Source: CAYWIT01 sp964458415 (GTDB lineage: Bacteria > Pseudomonadota > Alphaproteobacteria > Micavibrionales > UBA2020). From it: a stretch of DNA of 9,990 nt. The stretch spans positions 1 through 9,990 of the forward strand of contig CAYWIT010000030.1 of NCBI GenBank assembly GCA_964458415.1, in the 5' to 3' direction. This document shows, one piece after another, positions 6,563 through 9,990 of the stretch. Under the pieces are notes generated by a model. That model saw only the letters and a program-made list of their open reading frames with translations. It searched no databases and was not told where the DNA came from. How positions within the stretch are numbered: the stretch's first letter is position 1; each line of letters starts with the position of its first letter. Both the position numbers and the translations under genes were made by a program.

Positions 6563-7078
6563 TTACAAGGTTAACGAAAAACTCTTTTCATCCCCGATCA
6601 CGCGCCGCAGACATTGTGACTGCTCCGCGGCATGGCCGTCAATCGGCTGGTCCTTGAGACGAACATCGACATAGGAAACGCGGCTTTTGCCTTTATCAGC
6701 GAACGAGTTGTTATAAAAGAAAAAATCCACGACGCAGGCTTTGGCCTTGTATTGCCAGACCTCGGCCTCGGCATCATGCCGCCTTGCCGTGGGCGTACCG
6801 AAAAGATAGGTGATTTCTTCCCCCGTCAGCATCAGCAGGGATTGCGGATCGCTGGCGACGAATTTCTGTGCCCGCGAAATATAACCTTCGGCAGGATAAT
6901 AGCTGACCCCTTTAAAATTAACCCGGTCGGGAAACAGCGCGGTGCGGAACTGGTCCGGCCCGGCATTGCTGCCATAGGCCGCCGGCAACTGCGAGGTCTT
7001 GCAACTGCCGACCAGCAGCACGATCAGCGGCAAAAGCACGACCGCCAGACGCGTCATCCGCCGCGCGTTTTTTCGCAT
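6563..7078 (-). CDS. Lipoprotein with BamE/SmpA-like domain (tentative)
   Basis: From the ATG at 7078 the protein is 171 aa. A basic n-region (MRKNARRMTR) and hydrophobic core (LAVVLLPLIVLLVG) end in VGSC, a lipobox-like site with Cys26 as lipidation residue, so a periplasmic lipoprotein is predicted. Further on, LTGEEITYLFGTPTARR followed by AEVWQY resembles the small SmpA/BamE fold (a helix, LGxP turn, then W-x-Y strand); the match is by eye and weak. Two later cysteines (115 and 156) could form a disulfide. The start is a judgement: the frame stays open upstream to a GTG at 7162 directly after the bactofilin TAG, with further ATGs at 7129 and 7096, but none has a clear Shine-Dalgarno and 7078 gives a normal signal peptide. 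It lies downstream of bactofilin on the same strand and probably is co-transcribed. Confidence 0.75.
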   Translation of the reverse strand: MRKNARRMTRLAVVLLPLIVLLVGSCKTSQLPAAYGSNAGPDQFRTALFPDRVNFKGVSYYPAEGYISRAQKFVASDPQSLLMLTGEEITYLFGTPTARRHDAEAEVWQYKAKACVVDFFFYNNSFADKGKSRVSYVDVRLKDQPIDGHAAEQSQCLRRVIGDEKSFSLTL

Positions 7079-7162
7079 ATGCGCATAAAACGACATCAAC
7101 AGCCCGTCCAGCAAGCTGATAATCGTCATAAACACATCACTATGGAAGCTGCGTTTTTTCAC

Positions 7163-7756
7163 CTAGTATGCCGCCGCCCGCCGGAAAACCCGGGGACCGT
7201 CCTTTGTTTCATCCTGTTCGCCGAAAAGGCTTTCAACATTATTATTGCTGCTCTCTTCCGGAAGGGCCGCTGCAACAGACCCCTCCTCCGGAACCTGAAC
7301 CTCTTCCATAACGGGCGGGGGAAGCATTGTGGCACGGCCTTCCAGACGGGCACCGGCCTCGACCTCCAGTGCACCATATTGAATTTCACCACACAGACTG
7401 CCCGTTGCACGTACCATCAACCGGCCCAGAACCGTAATTTTTCCCTCAAACCTTCCGGAAATAACGGCATCCTGCACCAAGGCCGTTCCGGCAAAAACGC
7501 CGGATTCCAGAACATCCAGATGACCTCCTTCAAAAGTTTCAGCCTCGACAACGCCCTCCACAACCAGATGCGCGCAGAAGGAAATGCGCCCATTGAGCGC
7601 AATATCGCGTCCAACGACCAGACGGCGGGCTTCCTCCGGTGTTGCGGCAGCCGCCTGCACGGAAAGGCCATTCATATAAGAATGATGTCCGGGGATGTCA
7701 TTGCGAATGGCTTTTCTATCAATCGTCATATCCGGCCCTGCCTTATTGTTCTTCAT
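7163..7756 (-). CDS. Bactofilin (polymer-forming cytoskeletal protein)
   Basis: This 197-aa protein has a central bactofilin domain at about 45-145. LVVGRDIALNGRISFCAHLVVEG starts the pattern of short beta repeats with regular hydrophobic and glycine positions. It continues through LDVLESGVFAGTALVQDAVISGRFEGKITVLGRLMVRATGSLCGEI (read as successive beta-helix rungs) to GARLEG. Bactofilins form non-polar filaments from a right-handed beta-helix without nucleotide and act as membrane-linked scaffolds for cell shape, stalks or polar proteins. The N-terminal 1-44 and the C-terminal 147-197 (acidic, Pro/Glu/Ser-rich) are the usual disordered flanks. The ATG at 7756 has AGGAG at 7762-7766, 5 bases upstream. 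The gene leads a likely operon with a lipoprotein and a membrane protein, plausible partners for an envelope-bound scaffold. Confidence 0.9.
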   Translation of the reverse strand: MKNNKAGPDMTIDRKAIRNDIPGHHSYMNGLSVQAAAATPEEARRLVVGRDIALNGRISFCAHLVVEGVVEAETFEGGHLDVLESGVFAGTALVQDAVISGRFEGKITVLGRLMVRATGSLCGEIQYGALEVEAGARLEGRATMLPPPVMEEVQVPEEGSVAAALPEESSNNNVESLFGEQDETKDGPRVFRRAAAY

Positions 7757-7772
7757 AAGCGCTCCTGCCGTG

Positions 7773-7792
7773 GCATCGTTGTCGTGCGATGC
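7773..7792 (-). repeat. Inverted repeat / hairpin in the bactofilin leader
   Basis: GCATCG (7773-7778) and CGATGC (7787-7792) form a perfect 6-bp inverted repeat around an 8-base loop. On the - strand it ends 6 bases before the AGGAG of the bactofilin gene. It could be an RNA hairpin in the leader or an operator half-site pair. Chance occurrence is possible at this length. Confidence 0.4.
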
Positions 7793-7890
7793 ACCATTAT
7801 GTATTCAAAACTGGAGACAGGAATCCGTACCATGGCATACCGTCCCCGTCCAGAGATTACCTGTTGTTATACATAACTATATAAATTTTT

Positions 7891-7927
7891 AAAAAAACTC
7901 GACGCAGAGTCAGGGGGTTACGCCCCT
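7891..7927 (-). terminator. Candidate intrinsic terminator after the GGDEF gene
   Basis: Reading the - strand, a 5-bp G/C hairpin (AGGGG, 6-base loop, CCCCT; 7912-7927) is followed by a second short hairpin (ACTC, 6-base loop, GAGT; 7897-7910). The second runs straight into seven T residues (7891-7897). It lies about 80 bp after the GGDEF stop and would separate that gene from bactofilin. Both stems are short, so strength is doubtful. Confidence 0.45.
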
Positions 7928-8005
7928 TGCCGGAAAGTTATATATTTTTCATATACTGTGGAAAAATAAATTTAAAAGCCGCTTTTCCGAATCAAGGCCG
8001 CCTTT

Positions 8006-8917
8006 TCACGCCCGAACGAGCGGGGCCACGCCTGCCGCGGCTGCCTCTTTTACCTGTGCCGCAGTCGAAGAGACAACACGGTTGCGTCCGTTGTTTTTGG
8101 CACACCGCAGCGCCAGCTCCGCTGCACGCAGCATGTCATCGGGGCTCTTGTGTTTCTCCTGTATCTCCGCCATGCCGAGACTGACACGCAGAAGAATAAC
8201 GCTGTCCTGCGCAGCGAAAGGAACGTCCTCGACCGCGGCACGAAGCTTTTCGGCCACATAACCCGCCTGATTTTCATCGGTGGCCGGAAGGAAAACACCG
8301 AATTCACCGCCGCCGACACGGCCCATAACGTCGCTGTTGCGCAAAACGCCAGCCAATGTTTTCGCCACTGTCCGGATAGCGGCATCCCCCGCCGCCCGTC
8401 CATACTTGTTATTTATCTTTTCCAGCTCATCGATATCTATGGCCAGCGCCGTCATCGCCTGCTTGTAACGCTTGGCGCTCCCGATCAGCATGGCCGCAAT
8501 TTTAAACAAGGTGGCGCGGTTATAAGACCCTGTCAACATATCCACCGCCGCCATTTTCTCGACATATTCGCGCTGACGGGCAACCATCTGCAGCGTCGGC
8601 CCGACCAGAAAAAAAGACTCGTAAATCAGAATAGCCAGCATCAGGGCATAAAGATTGATCGAGATTTTGACAAAAATATCAATCTGCCGCTGCCCCGCCG
8701 CCAGCAGCGCCATGATATCCGCATTCTGCTGCTCGATATCCCCCGGCCGCGCCTTCAGGGCGACCATTTCCTCCAGCAGGCTTTTCTGCTGGTCAACAAT
8801 GGCGTAATGCGTCCCGGCCGCGCCCAGGATCAGCGCGATCATCAAAACCATCAACACACGATGCAACCGCCCCGCCTTTTCTTCGGAAAAGGAAGAATTA
8901 TTCGGTTTTCCTGCCAT
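8006..8917 (-). CDS. Membrane GGDEF-domain protein with degenerate GGGEF site
   Basis: This 303-aa protein has TM1 at about 21-41, a small periplasmic segment (42-85, Gln/Glu-rich, probably helical), TM2 at about 86-108, a linking helix, and a GGDEF domain from about 120 to 285. DMLTGSYNR (126-134) opens the domain. Asp161 in AIDIDE, Asn169 and Asp178 are the metal and guanine contacts known from the family. The signature reads GGGEF (202-206): the third, catalytic Asp/Glu is Gly204, coded GGT, one base from GAT. The inhibitory-site motif RNSD (193-196), five residues upstream, is intact. Active family members make c-di-GMP from two GTP; here activity is doubtful and a c-di-GMP- or GTP-sensing role is possible. 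The start at 8917 has AGGAG 8 bases upstream (8926-8930). The gene begins 24 bp after the helicase stop and is probably co-transcribed with it. Confidence 0.9.
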   Translation of the reverse strand: MAGKPNNSSFSEEKAGRLHRVLMVLMIALILGAAGTHYAIVDQQKSLLEEMVALKARPGDIEQQNADIMALLAAGQRQIDIFVKISINLYALMLAILIYESFFLVGPTLQMVARQREYVEKMAAVDMLTGSYNRATLFKIAAMLIGSAKRYKQAMTALAIDIDELEKINNKYGRAAGDAAIRTVAKTLAGVLRNSDVMGRVGGGEFGVFLPATDENQAGYVAEKLRAAVEDVPFAAQDSVILLRVSLGMAEIQEKHKSPDDMLRAAELALRCAKNNGRNRVVSSTAAQVKEAAAAGVAPLVRA

Positions 8918-8941
8918 AAATCATACTCCTCATAAAAACGA

Positions 8942-9990
8942 CTATTCCGCCTTGCGGATAAAACTATCGACTACCTTTTTCCATCCCGCCTTATCAAATT
9001 TAATATCCAGTTTGTCTCCGTCCGTCGTCACCACCGTGCCCGGCCCGAATTTCTCGTGGAAAACGCGATCCCCCGGCCCAAAGCCGGATTCCGACTGCAG
9101 ATGCGCGGAAACAACAGCCATATCTTCTTCCATCAGCTGACTCCGCCGCCCCTGATATACCACCGGCTGCGGACGATAAAGCCCCGTTTCGCTGATAACC
9201 TCGACATGATCCGCGGGCAGTTCGTCGATAAAGCGCGACGGCAGGCAGTTTGTCCAGCTCCCGTAAATCACGCGGTTGGCGGCAAACAGGATACAGGCCC
9301 ACTTCCGCGCCCGCGTTATGCCGACATAGGCCAGACGGCGCTCTTCCTCCAGACCGGCGGCGCCACTTTCATCCATCGTGCGCTGGTTGGGAAAAACACC
9401 CTCTTCCCAGCCCGGCAGGAACACGGCATCGAACTCCAGACCCTTGGCCGCGTGCAGCGTCATGACAAAGACCATGTCGCCGCCCTCTTTTTCCTGATTT
9501 TCCATGACCAGCGCGACGTGTTCGAGAAAGCTGTCAATGCCTTCAAATTCGTTCAGCGCGACCACGAATTCCTTTAGGTTCTCCAGCCGCCCTGCCGCTT
9601 CCGGCGTTTTGTCTTTCTGCCACATGTCGGTATAGCCGGATTCCTCCAGCATGACCTGCGTCAGCTCGGTATGCGACATTTCCCGCAGCTGTTCGCGCCA
9701 GCGCGTGAAGTCACGCTCCAGATTGCGCAGCGTCTCGCGCACCTTGGGCCGGAACTCCTCCGTTTCCAGCAAGGTCAGCAAAGCCCGATATAGCGATGTG
9801 CCGCGCGCGCGCGCCTGACGGTGCAGAAGTTGCAGCGTGGCGTCCCCAAGCCCGCGCTTGGGCACGTTGAGAATCCGCTCGAAAGCCAGATCATCATCAG
9901 GCTGGACGATCACGCGGAGATAGGCGATGACGTCGCGGATTTCCTGCCGTTCATAAAAACGCAGCCCCCCCAGCACTTTATAGGGAATGC
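8942..9990 (-). CDS. uvrD: ATP-dependent DNA helicase UvrD/PcrA, C-terminal half (5' end outside window)
   Basis: About 348 C-terminal residues are present; the frame is open to the window edge, where the peptide reads IPYKVLGGLRFYERQEIRD. That is the UvrD/PcrA/Rep signature of superfamily 1A helicases. Motif V (VMTLHAAKGLEFDAVFLPGW) and motif VI (EERRLAYVGITRARK, with the arginine finger) follow, then GSWTNCLPSRFIDELP. The last 50 residues (PGDRVFHEKFGPGTVVTTDG and onward, ending near IRKAE) form the small Tudor-like C-terminal domain that in PcrA/UvrD contacts RNA polymerase or partner proteins. The enzyme unwinds DNA 3' to 5' in nucleotide-excision and mismatch repair. The ATPase motifs I-III of domain 1A are not in the window. 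The presence of the C-terminal tail favours UvrD/PcrA over Rep. Confidence 0.95.
   Translation of the reverse strand, partial: IPYKVLGGLRFYERQEIRDVIAYLRVIVQPDDDLAFERILNVPKRGLGDATLQLLHRQARARGTSLYRALLTLLETEEFRPKVRETLRNLERDFTRWREQLREMSHTELTQVMLEESGYTDMWQKDKTPEAAGRLENLKEFVVALNEFEGIDSFLEHVALVMENQEKEGGDMVFVMTLHAAKGLEFDAVFLPGWEEGVFPNQRTMDESGAAGLEEERRLAYVGITRARKWACILFAANRVIYGSWTNCLPSRFIDELPADHVEVISETGLYRPQPVVYQGRRSQLMEEDMAVVSAHLQSESGFGPGDRVFHEKFGPGTVVTTDGDKLDIKFDKAGWKKVVDSFIRKAE

Larger units (their letters stand above)
7757..8005. other. AT-rich spacer between the GGDEF and bactofilin genes
   Basis: This 249-bp non-coding spacer holds a candidate terminator (7891-7927), the leader hairpin and Shine-Dalgarno of bactofilin, and AT-rich DNA around 7866-7900 and 7937-7974. 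A short inverted repeat GTTAT-AC-ATAAC lies at 7866-7877. The bactofilin promoter should be here, reading leftwards. CATAAT-like and TATAAC-like -10 elements can be seen, but none has a convincing -35, so I do not call one. No small gene or known RNA is recognised. Confidence 0.55.

Noticed and set aside
6632..7876. A 414-codon open frame on the + strand
   Set aside because: It lies antisense to the lipoprotein and bactofilin genes, both of which have recognisable family features and Shine-Dalgarno or signal-peptide support. The + strand translation is rich in His, Arg, Gln and Cys without any domain, as expected for a shadow of GC-biased codons.
7866..7877. Inverted repeat GTTAT-AC-ATAAC
   Set aside because: It is short and lies in AT-rich DNA where such repeats are common by chance; no second copy or promoter overlap supports an operator.
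8150..8935. A 261-codon open frame on the + strand
   Set aside because: It is antisense to the clear GGDEF-domain gene; its translation is low-complexity His/Arg/Gln-rich and shows no family motif.

Overview
The window looks like a chromosomal stretch from a Gram-negative bacterium of moderate-to-high GC, most likely an alphaproteobacterium. This rests on the gene content (bactofilin, fatty-acid oxidation genes, UvrD/PcrA helicase with a C-terminal tail domain, a BamE-like lipoprotein) and on the mix of Shine-Dalgarno and SD-less starts. The taxonomic call is an inference; there is no rRNA or marker gene that settles it. I see no IS element, tRNA, rRNA or CRISPR array.

Positions 1-4820 (mostly + strand) form a lipid-metabolism block. 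It contains the last 26 codons of an acyl-CoA dehydrogenase, then an acyl-CoA synthetase (AMP-forming), an alpha/beta-hydrolase of lysophospholipase/monoacylglycerol-lipase type that overlaps the synthetase by ATGA, and a second protein with a GYSSG nucleophile elbow. A plausible joint job is to release acyl chains from lipids, activate them to acyl-CoA and feed them to beta-oxidation. This block is interrupted by one opposite-strand gene (133-792). Its C-terminus is a C-type-lectin-like DUF1566/Lcl_C domain of the kind used as target (variable) protein by diversity-generating retroelements (DGRs). It has its own good sigma70-like promoter in an AT-rich spacer. No reverse transcriptase or template repeat lies in the window, so if it is a DGR target its machinery is elsewhere.

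Positions 4810-5995 carry two divergently transcribed DNA-repair genes: an O6-alkylguanine-DNA alkyltransferase (ogt-like, - strand) and endonuclease III (nth, + strand).

Positions 5999-9990 are all on the - strand. Reading in the direction of transcription they are the C-terminal half of a UvrD/PcrA helicase and a two-TM GGDEF-domain protein. A 249-bp AT-rich spacer with a candidate terminator follows, then a bactofilin, a BamE-like lipoprotein and a small glycine/alanine-rich membrane protein. The last three look like one cell-envelope operon. The GGDEF protein has GGGEF at its signature site but keeps the RxxD inhibitory-site motif, so it may bind rather than make c-di-GMP.

The most interesting item is the orphan DGR-type target gene at the left end. 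The degenerate GGDEF protein and the uncharacterised GYSSG protein come next.
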